DNA of 64,000 nucleotides from Xanthomonas sontii (GTDB lineage: Bacteria > Pseudomonadota > Gammaproteobacteria > Xanthomonadales > Xanthomonadaceae): the NCBI RefSeq assembly GCF_040529055.1, contig NZ_CP132342.1:4400001-4464000 (forward strand), in the 5' to 3' direction. The notes beneath the pieces are model-generated. The model saw nothing but the letters and a program-made list of their open reading frames with translations. It was not told the DNA's origin and did no database searches. The translations under genes and the position numbers were made by a program. This document shows, in pieces, positions 1 to 11,803 of the stretch. The stretch's first letter is position 1; each line of letters opens with the position of its first letter.

Positions 1-56
1 CCGTCCATACTTGCCCACGGACAGCCACCCCGAAATTCCTTAAGTCACTGAATCAG

Positions 57-2666
57 ATGCAGAATCGAGAAAAAACCCAAGCTCCTGGAAGCGCAGCGGA
101 GCACACCCCGCTGATGAAGCAGTTCTTCGCCGCCAAGTCCGAATACCCGGACCTGCTGCTGTTCTTCCGCATGGGCGATTTCTACGAACTGTTCTACGAC
201 GACGCGCGCAAGGCCGCGCGGCTGCTGGACATCACCCTGACCCAGCGCGGCAGTTCCGGCGGTGCACCGATTCCGATGGCCGGGGTGCCGGTGCATGCCT
301 ACGAGGGCTACCTGGCACGGCTGGTGGCGCTGGGCGAGTCGGTGGCGATCTGCGAGCAGATCGGCGATCCGGCGCTGGCCAAAGGCCTGGTCGAGCGCAA
401 GGTGGTGCGCATCGTCACTCCCGGCACGGTGACCGACGAGGCCCTGCTGGACGAGCGCCGCGACACCTTGCTGATGGCGATCGCACGCAACAAGCACGGC
501 TACGGCCTGGCCTGGGCCGACCTGGCCGGCGGCCGCTTCCTGGTCAACGAGGTCGACAGCGAGGACGCGCTGGAAGCGGAGCTGGCGCGGCTGGAGCCGG
601 CCGAACTGCTGGTGCCCGACGAGGACCAGTGGCCGGAGTTCCTGCGCGAGCGCCGCGGCGTGCGCCGCCGGCCGCCGTGGCTGTTCGACGCCGACAGCGG
701 CCGCCGCCAGTTGCTGGCGTTCTTCCAGTTGCACGATCTGAGCGGCTTCGGCATCGACGACAAGCCTCGCGCCACCGCCGCCGCCGGCGCCCTGCTCGGC
801 TACGTGGAGGAAACCCAGAAACAGCGCCTGCCGCACCTGACCGCGATCGCGATGGAGACCGCCGGCGAGGCGATCGCGATGAACGCGGCCACGCGACGCC
901 ACCTGGAACTGGACACGCGCGTCGATGGCGACACCCGCAACACCCTGCTCGGCGTGCTCGACAGCACGGTCACGCCGATGGGCGGGCGCCTGCTGCGGCG
1001 CTGGCTGCACCGTCCGCTGCGCCTGCGCGAGGTGCTGGTGCAGCGCCACCACGCGGTCGGCACGCTGATCGACCGCGGCGCCGACGCCGACCTGCGTGAG
1101 GCGTTCCGCGCGCTCGGCGACGTCGAACGCATCCTCACCCGCGTCGCCCTGCGCTCGGCACGCCCACGCGACTTCTCCACCCTGCGCGACGGCCTGGGCC
1201 TGCTGCCGAAGGTGCGCGCGATCCTGGCGCCGCTGGATTCGCCGCGGCTGGCCGCGCTGGCGGCGGAGCTGGGCCAGCACGACGAGATCGCGCACCTGCT
1301 GGCGTCGGCGATCGCCGAGCAGCCGCCGCTCAAGCTCAGCGACGGCGTCATCGCTGCCGACTACGACGCCGAACTGGACGAGCTGCGCCGGCTCAGCACC
1401 AACGCCGACCAGTTCCTGATCGACCTGGAAGCGCGCGAACGCGCCAACAGCGGCATCGCCACGCTGAAGGTCGGCTACAACCGCGTGCACGGTTACTACA
1501 TCGAGATCAGCAAGGGCCAGGCCGACAAGGCGCCGGTGCACTACAGCCGGCGCCAGACCCTGACCAACGCCGAGCGCTACATCACCGAGGAACTGAAGAA
1601 CTTCGAGGACAAGGTGCTGTCGGCGCGCGAGCGCGCGTTGTCGCGCGAGAAGCTGCTCTACGAAGGCCTGCTGGACACGCTGGGCGAGCGCCTGGAGCCG
1701 CTCAAGCGCGCCGCCGCCGCGCTCAGCGAACTGGACGTGCTGGCCGGCTTCGCCGAACGCGCGCAGGCGCTGGACTGGACCCAGCCGGAACTGGAGACCG
1801 GTGCGTGCCTGCGCATCGAACGCGGCCGCCACCCGGTGGTGGAAGCGGTGCGCGAGCAGCCGTTCGAACCGAACGACCTGGACCTGCACCCCGACCGCCG
1901 CATGCTGGTGATCACCGGCCCGAACATGGGCGGTAAATCGACCTACATGCGCCAGAACGCGCTGATCGTGCTGCTCGCGCACATCGGCAGCTACGTGCCG
2001 GCGCGGCGCGCGGTGATCGGCCCGATCGACCGCATCCTCACCCGCATCGGCGCCGGCGACGACCTGGCGCGCGGCCAATCGACCTTCATGGTCGAGATGG
2101 CCGAGACCAGCTACATCCTGCACCACGCCACCGCGCAGTCGCTGGTGCTGATGGACGAGATCGGCCGCGGCACCTCCACCTACGACGGCCTGGCGCTGGC
2201 CGACGCGGTGGCGCGCCATCTCGCCCACCACAACCGCTGCTACACGCTGTTCGCCACGCACTATTTCGAACTGACCGCATTGGCCGACGAATCGGTCGAA
2301 GGCGGTGCCAGTGGCATCGCCAACGTGCACCTGGACGCGGTCGAGCACGGCGACCGCCTGGTGTTCATGCACGCGGTCAAGGACGGCCCGGCCAACCGCA
2401 GCTTCGGCCTGCAGGTGGCGGCGCTGGCCGGCCTGCCCAAGGCCACGGTGGCGCAGGCGCGGCGACGCCTGGCGGAACTGGAACAACGCGGCGGCGAGAG
2501 CCACGCCTCGCAGATGGCGCCGCAGGCGCTGGACGCGCCGCAGCAGTTCGGCCTGTTCGCGGCCACGCCCTCCGCCGCGCAGGAAGCATTGGCGGCGCTG
2601 GATCCGGACGAACTCACGCCCAAGCAGGCGCTGGAAGCGCTGTACCGGCTCAAGTCGCTGCTGTAG
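57..2666 (+). CDS. mutS: DNA mismatch repair protein MutS
   Basis: Recognises base mismatches and small loops in newly replicated DNA and, with MutL, starts methyl-directed-type mismatch repair in the cytoplasm. The 869-residue product has the usual MutS length and order: the mismatch-binding Phe-x-Glu motif is at residues 42-44 (FYE), the core and clamp helices follow, and the C-terminal ABC-type ATPase has Walker A GPNMGGKS at 621-628 and Walker B LVLMDE ending at D700-E701, followed by the GRGTSTYDG signature. Nothing essential is missing. The ATG at 57 gives an N-terminus matching the family (TPLMKQFF segment at 17-24). It is the first gene in the window, stands alone, and is followed by a block of palindromic repeats rather than a clear terminator. 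Confidence 0.97.
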   Translation: MQNREKTQAPGSAAEHTPLMKQFFAAKSEYPDLLLFFRMGDFYELFYDDARKAARLLDITLTQRGSSGGAPIPMAGVPVHAYEGYLARLVALGESVAICEQIGDPALAKGLVERKVVRIVTPGTVTDEALLDERRDTLLMAIARNKHGYGLAWADLAGGRFLVNEVDSEDALEAELARLEPAELLVPDEDQWPEFLRERRGVRRRPPWLFDADSGRRQLLAFFQLHDLSGFGIDDKPRATAAAGALLGYVEETQKQRLPHLTAIAMETAGEAIAMNAATRRHLELDTRVDGDTRNTLLGVLDSTVTPMGGRLLRRWLHRPLRLREVLVQRHHAVGTLIDRGADADLREAFRALGDVERILTRVALRSARPRDFSTLRDGLGLLPKVRAILAPLDSPRLAALAAELGQHDEIAHLLASAIAEQPPLKLSDGVIAADYDAELDELRRLSTNADQFLIDLEARERANSGIATLKVGYNRVHGYYIEISKGQADKAPVHYSRRQTLTNAERYITEELKNFEDKVLSARERALSREKLLYEGLLDTLGERLEPLKRAAAALSELDVLAGFAERAQALDWTQPELETGACLRIERGRHPVVEAVREQPFEPNDLDLHPDRRMLVITGPNMGGKSTYMRQNALIVLLAHIGSYVPARRAVIGPIDRILTRIGAGDDLARGQSTFMVEMAETSYILHHATAQSLVLMDEIGRGTSTYDGLALADAVARHLAHHNRCYTLFATHYFELTALADESVEGGASGIANVHLDAVEHGDRLVFMHAVKDGPANRSFGLQVAALAGLPKATVAQARRRLAELEQRGGESHASQMAPQALDAPQQFGLFAATPSAAQEALAALDPDELTPKQALEALYRLKSLL

Positions 2667-2682
2667 GCGGCCTGCGATTCAG

Positions 2683-2859
2683 CCCCTCTCCCACCGGGAG
2701 AGGGGTTGGGGTGAGGGTCCGGCGCGAAGCGTCTCGCAGTGTCAGGACGCACGAGGCTGCGCCCGCACCCTCATCCGCCCCTTCGGGGCACCTTCTCCCA
2801 GTGGGAGAAGGAAAGGCTGCAAGCCCCTCTCCCGTCGGGAGAGGGGTTGGGGTGAGGGT
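2683..2859. repeat. Cluster of CCCCTCTCCC palindromic repeats
   Basis: Two direct copies (2683-2718 and 2824-2859) of a short palindrome, CCCCTCTCCC then 3 bases then GGGAGAGGGG, each followed by the tail TTGGGGTGAGGGT. Between them lies a related inverted unit (about 2767-2812) with the stem CCTTCTCCC/GGGAGAAGG preceded by the complement of the tail. A third copy with the same tail lies after the arabinofuranosidase gene at 24632. They behave like REP elements: extragenic, directly after a stop codon and able to fold in RNA. They may protect the mutS mRNA 3' end, but this is inference. Confidence 0.85.
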
Positions 2860-2902
2860 CCGCCCGCACGGCACACCCAACCACCAGTCATCCCACCTCC
2901 CG

Positions 2903-3562
2903 CTAGGCGCTCGCCGGCACGGCGCTCGGGCGCGGCATGAACGGGTTGGGATGCGCCGCCAGCAACGCATCGTCGATGGCCGCGGCACGCTGCGCCGCCG
3001 GCCGCGCCATGTGCCGCTGCACGAAGGCGACAAACGCCGGCCGCGCCTGCAGCACGCCGATGCGCGTGTAGAAGCCGAGGAACGCGGCGGCATACAGGTC
3101 GGCTGCGCTGAAGCGATCGCCGGCCAGGTGCTCGCGACCGGCGACGCCCTGCTCCAGCATGTCCAGCAGATCCTCGCCATGGCCGTAGCCCGCGCTGTGC
3201 GCCGGGGCCAGCGTGCCGTGCTGTCTGGCGGTCAGGAACGCCTCGGCCGGGCCGGCCAGCAGGAACAGCCAGCGGTAGTAATCGCCACGCGCCGGCGATC
3301 CAAGCGGCGGCGCCAGTTGCCGCTCCGGCACCAGGTCGGCCAGGTAGGCGCAGATCGCCGCGTTCTCGGTGACGGTGGTGGTGCCGTGGACCAGCGCCGG
3401 CACCTTGCCCATCGGGTTGATCGCCAGATACGCCGGCGTCTTCATGCCGGTGCCGTAGTCGAGGATCTGCGCGCGGTACGCCAGGCCGGTTTCTTCGAGC
3501 ATCCAGCGCGCGATGCGGCCGCGCGACATGGGGTGGGTGTAGAGCACAAGATCGTGGGTCAT
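2903..3562 (-). CDS. Glutathione S-transferase family protein
   Basis: Probable cytosolic glutathione-dependent transferase of 219 residues; the substrate is unknown. The N-terminal thioredoxin-like domain starts YTHPMSRGRIARWMLEETGL, with the Ser after the first strand in the place of the catalytic residue, and contains the cis-Pro segment GKVPALV and the glutathione-binding TENAAICAYLADL motif. The C-terminal half is the all-helical GST domain (AGPAEAFLTAR, HLAGDRFSAADLY). The ATG at 3562 was preferred to the upstream one at 3613 because residues before it do not resemble a GST N-terminus. It lies 57 bases downstream of the WYL-type regulator on the same strand, so the two may be co-transcribed. 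Confidence 0.9.
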   Translation of the reverse strand: MTHDLVLYTHPMSRGRIARWMLEETGLAYRAQILDYGTGMKTPAYLAINPMGKVPALVHGTTTVTENAAICAYLADLVPERQLAPPLGSPARGDYYRWLFLLAGPAEAFLTARQHGTLAPAHSAGYGHGEDLLDMLEQGVAGREHLAGDRFSAADLYAAAFLGFYTRIGVLQARPAFVAFVQRHMARPAAQRAAAIDDALLAAHPNPFMPRPSAVPASA

Positions 3563-3619
3563 GGTCGGACTCCGTGGTGGACGCCACGCAGTCTGCGCGT
3601 GCCCTGCTGACACCTGCTG

Positions 3620-4315
3620 TCAGGAGCCGACGCCGTGTCCGGTAGCGGCGCGCCAGCGCCGGATCAGCAGATGCCGCCGCGTCGGGTAGCGTTCGCTGTC
3701 GTCGCGCAGCGCCAACACCCGGTCGGCACGGAAATGGCGGAAATCGCCGCGCAGTTCGCACCACGCCGCGATCATGCCGAAACCGCCCAGGAAGGCCATC
3801 GCAAACGGCCAGATGCGCCGTTGCGAGGCGACGCCGCCGGCATCGGCGTAGTCCATGTGCAGCACGTGCTCCAGGCGGATGCCACGACGCAGCACCGGCA
3901 GCCACGGTGCCGCCGGCTGCGCGGGCGTGGCCGCGGGCACCAGCAACCCGCTGGTCTCCAGCGCCAGCCGCAACGGCGCCGGCAGCGACGCCCCGATCCG
4001 GGTGATGGCGCGCTGCGCGGCCTGCGCCAGTTCCGGATCGGCCTGGCTCGCCACCCAGCGCGCGCCCAGGGTCAGCGCTTCCAGCTCGTCCTCGCTGAAG
4101 TTCAACTCCGGCAGCAGGAAGCCCGGGCGCAGCACGTAGCCCACGCCCGGGTCGCCGAGGATGTCGGCGCCCTGCCCGCGCAGGCTGGCGATGTCGCGGT
4201 ACAGCGTGCGCAGGCTCACTCCCAGATCGGCAGCGAGCTGCGCCCCGGCCACGGGCCGGCGGCGCCCGCGCAGGGCGTCGAGCAGGCGCAGCAGACGGGT
4301 GGCGCGTTGGGTCAT
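3620..4315 (-). CDS. HTH/WYL-domain transcriptional regulator (YafY-like)
   Basis: A 231-residue DNA-binding regulator. It starts with a DeoR-type helix-turn-helix (residues about 4-60: RLLRLLDALRGRRRPV, AADLGVSLRTLYRDIASL), followed by a linker and a WYL-like domain near residues 140-215 (MAFLGGFGMIAAWCELRGDF, then RHFRADR). The aromatic-Tyr-Leu core is altered to W-C-E. WYL domains usually sense a small molecule or nucleic-acid ligand. The start at 4315 is directly before MTQRATRLLRLL; 40 upstream in-frame codons do not look protein-like. It precedes the GST gene on the same strand and may control it. Confidence 0.88.
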   Translation of the reverse strand: MTQRATRLLRLLDALRGRRRPVAGAQLAADLGVSLRTLYRDIASLRGQGADILGDPGVGYVLRPGFLLPELNFSEDELEALTLGARWVASQADPELAQAAQRAITRIGASLPAPLRLALETSGLLVPAATPAQPAAPWLPVLRRGIRLEHVLHMDYADAGGVASQRRIWPFAMAFLGGFGMIAAWCELRGDFRHFRADRVLALRDDSERYPTRRHLLIRRWRAATGHGVGS

Positions 4316-4661
4316 CGCGACAGGATAGTGGGCAGGCGCCGCCAACGGGAGGCACTGTTGCGTCAGGCAGCCCGCCTGGCCTGCAGTCCGATCGGTGTCG
4401 CACTGCGCAGCGACGCTGTCGCCTGGAGGAAACACGGACTTCTATACTCGACGGCGAACGCACCGCCCCGCTCCGTCGCAAACGGGGCCGCGCACACCAG
4501 CACAGGCCGCACGCGTCCGCGACGGCTACATCCAACGAGGGAACGCATGCAGCCACGCTCGCGAACGTCGTCACGCCCCCCGGTCAGCTGCACCATCGCA
4601 GGTGCCATGCGGGCGCCACATCCGCGCAGCGGCCGTCGCGGCATCCAGGACTGAGGCGACG
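4316..4661. other. Intergenic region, divergent promoters expected
   Basis: This 346-base gap separates the start of the WYL regulator (minus strand) from the start of the AAA+ gene (plus strand), so it must hold both promoters. The only recognisable element is a TATACT hexamer on the plus strand at 4443-4448, which could serve as a -10 box about 215 bases before the AAA+ gene; no convincing -35 box precedes it. An open frame runs through the region in phase with the AAA+ gene, but its translation has no family resemblance. Confidence 0.4.
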
Positions 4662-7600
4662 ATGATGGAATTTGCCCTTTTCGCCATCGGCGTGGTCGTC
4701 GGTGCGGTGCTGTTGCATCTGGCGCGCCCTCTTGGGCGCAGCGCCTCCGCACAGCGGCCTGCACCGGCGACCGACGCCAGCAACAACCACCACGCCGCGC
4801 CCGAGGCAACGCTGGAGACCCCGGCGCAGCATCTGCAGCGGCTGCGCCAGCAGGTGGAAGCACAGGACGAGCAGATCCACAGCCCTGCCGATCTGGCACA
4901 GATTCCGCAGTTCCAGCAAGGCGTGGCGCTGCTGGCGGGCGCGGAGTTCTCCCATCAGGAACTGGTCGAGGCGCTGGGCAGCCCAGGCTACGTGCTGCCA
5001 TGCATGGCAGCGCAGGCCTTGGCGCAACGCCGCCCCCAGGATGCGGACGCGGTCCTGGACGTGCTCCCGCACCTGGGCTCGTATCCGCTGAGTTTCCTGT
5101 TCGACTACCTGCAGCGCCTGCCGGATGCCGACCATCTGCACGCGCTGCTGCGCCACGCACGCGACTGGTGGTGGAACGTCGTCCCGTTCCGGCAACGCCT
5201 GCGCGCCTATCTGCAGTGGGCCGCAAGCAAGGCCCCGGCGGACCGCCCGGTGGATTTCGACGAACTCGACGATGCAGCGCTGACCGCACTCGGCGACACC
5301 CTGGCGCAGTTCAAGGAACCCGTGCTGGAGCCGTTCCTGCAGCGCCTGCACGACGCACGCAAGCAGCGTCGCGAGCAGCGCGTGCTCGGCGGCTTCGGCC
5401 GTGTCGTCGCCGCGGTGCCGGCGCGCCTGCGCCTGCACCACCCGGGGCTGGACGCGGCCTTGCAGCGCGCCTACGAGCACGTGGTGACCACGCCTCCGCA
5501 GCCGGTGCTGCTGGTCGGCGAGCACGGCGTGGGCAAGAGCGTGCTGATCGACCTGCTCAGCGAACGCCTGCTCGGCGAAGGCTGGCGTGTGTTCGAGGCC
5601 TCCGCCGCGGAGATCCTGGCGGGGCAGAGCTACATCGGCGAACTGGAGGGACGCATCCGCGAGATGCTGGCGGTGCTGCACCGCGAGCGCGCCCTGTGGC
5701 GCGCGCCGGACTTCTACGACCTGCTGCACAAGGGCGCACATTCGCGCGATCCGCGCGGCATCCTCGATCTGGTGCTGCCGGCGCTGGAGCGCGGTGAGTT
5801 GCGCCTGATCGGCGAGATCACGCCGCGGCAACTGGCGCAGTTGCAGGTGGCACGGCCGACCACGCGTTCGCGCTTCGAAGTGGTGACGCTGGCACCGGCC
5901 GCGTCCACCGCGCTGGCGCAGATCGGCGCACAGTGGGCGCAGGCCCAGGCGCAGGCGCTGCAGACCGAGGTGATCGACGCACGCGCCCTGGCCGAAGCCG
6001 AACGCCTGGCCGCGCAGTACTTCCCCGATCAGCACGAACCCGGCCGCCTGCTGCAACTGCTCGACGAGACCCTGCAGGCCGCGAAGGACGGCGACGACGC
6101 ACGCCTGCCGCTGGACGACGATGCCCTGTTGCAGGCGGTGGCCAGGCGCAGCGGGCTGCCGCTGGAGGTGATCGACGATCGCCAACGGCTGGAACTGGAG
6201 ACGCTGCGCCGTTTCTTCCGCAAGCGCGTGCTGGGCCAGGACGAGGCGGTGGAGACCCTGCTCGACCGCATCGCCATGCTCAAGGCCGGGCTGATCGACA
6301 GCCGCCGCCCGATCGGCGTGTTCCTGTTCGCCGGCCCGACCGGCACCGGCAAGACCGAATTGGCCAAGGCACTGGGCGAACTGCTGTTCGGCACTCCCGA
6401 GCGCCTGCTGCGCCTGGACATGAGCGAGTTCCAGGGCGAGGACGCGCTGTACCGGCTCACCGGCGACGACAGCGCCGGGCAGCGCACGCTGATCGCACGC
6501 ATCCGCGAACAACCGTTCTCGGTGGTGCTGCTGGACGAGTTCGAGAAGGCCCACCCCAAGGTCTGGGACCTGTTCCTGCAGGTGTTCGACGACGCCCGCC
6601 TGAGCGACCGCAACGGCAACACCGCCGACTTCCGCCACAGCATCATCATTCTCACCAGCAACGTCGGCGCCACGCTGGCCCGCGGCGCCGGCCCCGGCTT
6701 CGCCACCGTCGCCGGCGGCTACTCGCGCAACGCGGTGGAAAAGGCGGTGTACGAGACCTTCCGCCGCGAGTTCGTCAACCGGCTCGACAAAGTGGTGCTG
6801 TTCAACCCGCTGGATCGGGCGCTGATGCGCGAGATCCTGCACAAGGAACTGGATCGCACGCTGACCCGGCGCGGTCTGCGCAATCGCGCCTGGGCGGTGG
6901 AATGGGAGCCGTCGGCGATCGAGTTCCTGCTCGACCGCGGCTTCACTCCGGACCTGGGCGCGCGGCCGCTGCGCCGCGCGATCGAACAGCATCTGCTCGC
7001 GCCCCTGGCACGCAGCATCGTCGAGCAACGCGCCCCCGAAGGCGACCAGTTCCTGTTCGTGCGCGGCGCCGGCGACCGCCTCGACGTGCGCTTCATCGCA
7101 GCGGAGGCGCCGCCGACGCCGGAACCCCTGCCCGCGGCGGTCGACCCCGCCACGCCCACGGATCTGCGCGACCTGGTGTACGCGCCCAATGCAGACAGCG
7201 CGGTCCTGCCGCGCCTGGATGCGGCCTTGCATCGCCTGCAGGAATCGCACGCCGCGCCGGCCTGGCGGCAGGCGCGCGAGGCCGATTTCGCCGCCATGGG
7301 CGAGCGCGATTTCTGGTCGCAATCCGGCCGCTTCCAGGTGCTGGACCGGATCGAGCGCCGCGACCGCATCGAAAGCGCGCTGGCCACCGCCGTGCGCCTG
7401 CGCGCGCGGCTGGACGGCGGCGCCCAGCGCGACGGCGAGTTCGTGGCGCGCCTGACCCAGTTGCTGTGGCTGCTGCACCTGGCCAGCACCGCGCTGCAGG
7501 AGCAACGCCCGCAGGATGTGCTGCTGGACCTGCGCATCGGCGCCAGCGAGCTGCACCGGCATCCGGCCGAAGCACGGCAGTGGTGGCAACGTCTGCTGCA

Positions 7601-7973
7601 GATGTATCTGGCCTGGGCCGAGCAGCGCAACATGCGGGTGGAGGTGCTGGCACAGGATCCGCAGCAAGGCCGCGCCTGGCTGGCCATCGCCGGTTTCGGG
7701 GCACTGGCGTTGCTGGACGCGGAAGCCGGCCTGCATGTGCAGGAACAAGAGGCCGACGAACCGACCCTGCGCCGGCTCGCGGTGCAGGTGCGGGTCGCTC
7801 CCGACCTGCCCGGGCAGGCACGGCGCGCGCCCATCGGCGAGGATGAACTGCGGGTGTGCCGACGCTACCGGATCGCGCCTTCGCCGCTGGTGCGCGACAG
7901 CGTCCGCGGCTGGCGCAGCGGACGCCTGGAACGCTTGCTGGGCGGCGATTTCGATGTGATGCCGGTCGACTGA
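4662..7973 (+). CDS. Membrane-anchored double AAA+ ATPase, Clp/Hsp100-like
   Basis: A 1103-residue protein of unknown role. One hydrophobic segment at residues 4-21 (FALFAIGVVVGAVLLHL) predicts an inner-membrane anchor with the rest cytoplasmic. Residues about 50-260 are helical and HEAT-like. Two AAA+ modules follow. The first has Walker A GEHGVGKS (286-293) and keeps the ClpB-like segment LERGELRLIGEITP, but the expected Walker B LFIDELH is replaced by WRAPDFYDLLH (around 347-354). The second is canonical: GPTGTGKT (558-565), LLDEFEKAH (D625-E626), the sensor TSN and the Clp C-terminal domain. About 270 helical residues without a known domain end the protein. No IGL/IGF ClpP-docking tripeptide is visible, so it looks more like a ClpB-type remodeller than a protease partner. 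The ATG ATG at 4662/4665 precedes the anchor. Confidence 0.85.
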   Translation: MMEFALFAIGVVVGAVLLHLARPLGRSASAQRPAPATDASNNHHAAPEATLETPAQHLQRLRQQVEAQDEQIHSPADLAQIPQFQQGVALLAGAEFSHQELVEALGSPGYVLPCMAAQALAQRRPQDADAVLDVLPHLGSYPLSFLFDYLQRLPDADHLHALLRHARDWWWNVVPFRQRLRAYLQWAASKAPADRPVDFDELDDAALTALGDTLAQFKEPVLEPFLQRLHDARKQRREQRVLGGFGRVVAAVPARLRLHHPGLDAALQRAYEHVVTTPPQPVLLVGEHGVGKSVLIDLLSERLLGEGWRVFEASAAEILAGQSYIGELEGRIREMLAVLHRERALWRAPDFYDLLHKGAHSRDPRGILDLVLPALERGELRLIGEITPRQLAQLQVARPTTRSRFEVVTLAPAASTALAQIGAQWAQAQAQALQTEVIDARALAEAERLAAQYFPDQHEPGRLLQLLDETLQAAKDGDDARLPLDDDALLQAVARRSGLPLEVIDDRQRLELETLRRFFRKRVLGQDEAVETLLDRIAMLKAGLIDSRRPIGVFLFAGPTGTGKTELAKALGELLFGTPERLLRLDMSEFQGEDALYRLTGDDSAGQRTLIARIREQPFSVVLLDEFEKAHPKVWDLFLQVFDDARLSDRNGNTADFRHSIIILTSNVGATLARGAGPGFATVAGGYSRNAVEKAVYETFRREFVNRLDKVVLFNPLDRALMREILHKELDRTLTRRGLRNRAWAVEWEPSAIEFLLDRGFTPDLGARPLRRAIEQHLLAPLARSIVEQRAPEGDQFLFVRGAGDRLDVRFIAAEAPPTPEPLPAAVDPATPTDLRDLVYAPNADSAVLPRLDAALHRLQESHAAPAWRQAREADFAAMGERDFWSQSGRFQVLDRIERRDRIESALATAVRLRARLDGGAQRDGEFVARLTQLLWLLHLASTALQEQRPQDVLLDLRIGASELHRHPAEARQWWQRLLQMYLAWAEQRNMRVEVLAQDPQQGRAWLAIAGFGALALLDAEAGLHVQEQEADEPTLRRLAVQVRVAPDLPGQARRAPIGEDELRVCRRYRIAPSPLVRDSVRGWRSGRLERLLGGDFDVMPVD

Positions 7974-8066
7974 GTCCTGTCACCGACGCACGCGGCATGC
8001 GGCCACAGCAGGGAGCGCTGGACGGGCGAGCGATGCGCGGCCACACCGCACACCGCCATCGATGCG

Positions 8067-10466
<2,400 letters not shown>

Positions 10467-10517
10467 CGACGGCAGACGGGGCGCCGCAGCGGCGCCTCGC
10501 TTGTCCTGGTCGCATGA

Positions 10518-10548
10518 CGACAACGCCCCGCTCGCCGGGGCGTTGTCG
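10518..10548 (+). terminator. Hairpin terminator after katG
   Basis: A perfect 13-base-pair stem, CGACAACGCCCCG paired with CGGGGCGTTGTCG around a 5-base loop, 51 bases after the katG stop codon. There is no run of T on either side, so termination may be only partly intrinsic. Being symmetrical, it could also serve the convergent hslR transcript. Confidence 0.7.
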
Positions 10549-10621
10549 CGAGTGCAGCGGCTCCACACGCTCTGTCGCAGAGGGCAACGCACGAATGGGG
10601 ATGACGAGGATTGACCGCCCT

Positions 10622-10721
10622 GCGTCGCGACTGAATCCGCTCCCACGGTGTGTCAACCGCCATGAGCACGCCGACGCTCGCCAGGACGCAAGCCGGTCGT
10701 GGGAGTGACTTCAGTCCCGAC
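10622..10721. repeat. REP-like inverted pair (GACTGAAGTCCC family)
   Basis: Left arm at 10622-10646 is a diverged copy (GTCGCGACTGAATCCGCTCC then CAC). Right arm at 10699-10721 is in the opposite orientation (GTGGGAGTGACTTCAGTCCC then GAC). They could pair across a 52-base spacer. The same family occurs at 13367, 40438 and 43357. Confidence 0.7.
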
Positions 10722-10882
10722 TGCATGCAGCCGAGGAAGCCTGATGTTGCTTGCAGCGACTGGACATCGAGCGAAACACGCGACCAGCGCACCACCCACC
10801 TTCGGCAACGTCACGGCACCATTCGGTCGTCGCTGCAACTCGGTCAACCGCACCGATCCTCGGCCAGGCGCAGCGGACTCGG

Positions 10883-11290
10883 CTACAGCGCGTCCAGATC
10901 CCCCAGCGCGCGGATCAGCCGCCGCGCGCGCTTGTCCGGTTTGCCCTCCGGCGCCTGGTAGCCGTTGCGCTCGGCGCTGCGCTGCGCGCGCAACTGCGTA
11001 CGCCGCTCGCGCGAGACCTCGCTCTCCTGGTACAGGGTCTGCGCCACGCTGGCCGGGCCGCGGGTGTCGCTCAATCCCAGCACCTGGATCTCGAACACCT
11101 CGTCGCCGCGCTGCACGCGCACCTGCTCGCCCACGCGCACCGCGCGCGAGGATTTCGGCCGCTGCCCGGCCACGTCCACCTTACCGGTCTCCACTGCCTG
11201 CTTGGCCAGGCTGCGGGTCTTGAAGAAGCGCGCGGCCCACAGCCAGACATCCAGGCGCACCGCGGCAGCTTGTACGACAGATTCATTCAT
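10883..11290 (-). CDS. hslR: S4-domain RNA-binding heat-shock protein Hsp15
   Basis: Small cytoplasmic protein of 135 residues. In E. coli Hsp15 binds 50S subunits that still carry a nascent chain with peptidyl-tRNA and helps recycle stalled ribosomes. The S4 RNA-binding fold is at residues about 11-70: VRLDVWLWAARFFKTRSLAKQAVETGKVDVAG, then the basic strand SRAVRVGEQVRVQRG. The C-terminal tail is highly basic (RERRTQLRAQRSAERN, GKPDKRARRLI), as usual for HslR. The ATG at 11290 gives the family length; earlier in-frame codons have no similarity. It stands alone and converges on katG. Confidence 0.92.
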   Translation of the reverse strand: MNESVVQAAAVRLDVWLWAARFFKTRSLAKQAVETGKVDVAGQRPKSSRAVRVGEQVRVQRGDEVFEIQVLGLSDTRGPASVAQTLYQESEVSRERRTQLRAQRSAERNGYQAPEGKPDKRARRLIRALGDLDAL

Positions 11291-11803
11291 TGCGTTGCTC
11301 GACATCCACTCGCGTTGGGGATTGCAGGCAGTCAAAAGGCCACGCCGGATCGGACACCATCGCGCCGCCGAGGGCATGCGCGGCGCACACGTCTCTCCGC
11401 ACAGATGGCGATGCGATCGCACCAATGCAAGCACCGCGCCGCAGGGGCTCACCTTTCCGGGACGAATGGGTTGGCAGGGAGCGAGCGACCTCGAGGCAGG
11501 CGCAGCGGGGGGCGGCTCGCCCAGGTTTCATGTCCCATGCCGGTGCTGGCGTCGCCCCCCTACCCGGCACCAAGCAATGACCCGAGCCGTGCCGAACGCA
11601 GTTCCATCATCGCCGCAGCGCGCTACCGCGGCTTGGGCAGGACAGGCCGCCCCCCAGTAAGGGCGCACGCCACCCGCCGTGGGGCGGCGCAGGCCCGCCC
11701 CTGCCCGCCTGCGGCACGAACGCTGCAGACCCAGATCCGCCCATCGCCCCGCCGACATCCGTCGGTGCTAGTGTGGCCGGCTCACGCTCGCTCCCGACCC
11801 GCG
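11291..11803. other. Intergenic region without recognisable gene
   Basis: A 513-base gap between the divergent hslR and MATE genes. Open frames cross it but their translations are proline/arginine-rich shadows. No hairpin with a T-run, tRNA or known repeat was seen. It should contain both promoters, but I could not place one with confidence. Confidence 0.4.

Larger units (their letters stand above)
10467..10882. other. Intergenic region with terminator and repeat pair
   Basis: No gene was seen in these 416 bases between the convergent katG and hslR. Shortly after katG there is a GGCGCC-rich palindrome (10480-10496), then the strong hairpin at 10518-10548. Further on are two inverted copies of the GACTGAAGTCCC-type repeat (10622-10646 and 10699-10721). 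Confidence 0.6.

Noticed and set aside
45..2504. Long open frame of 819 codons opposite mutS
   Set aside because: Exact antisense shadow of a well-conserved gene; the translation is Gln/Arg/Val-rich low-complexity typical of GC-rich antisense frames.
2683..2859. CRISPR-like array after mutS
   Set aside because: Only two direct copies with an unrelated spacing and an inverted relative between them; these are palindromic REP-like units, not a CRISPR array.
4395..4661. Longer N-terminus for the AAA+ protein
   Set aside because: Eighty-nine residues of Arg/Pro/Ala-rich sequence without hydrophobic or conserved pattern precede the membrane anchor; they reach into the divergent promoter region.
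4584..7748. Open frame of 1054 codons opposite the AAA+ gene
   Set aside because: Antisense shadow; composition (RQHR, AVAQ repeats) is an artefact of GC-biased third positions and no motif is present.
10751..11803. N-terminal extension of the MATE transporter frame back to 10751
   Set aside because: The extension overlaps hslR on the other strand, is Arg/Pro-rich and has no similarity to MATE proteins; the start at 11804 gives a normal length.
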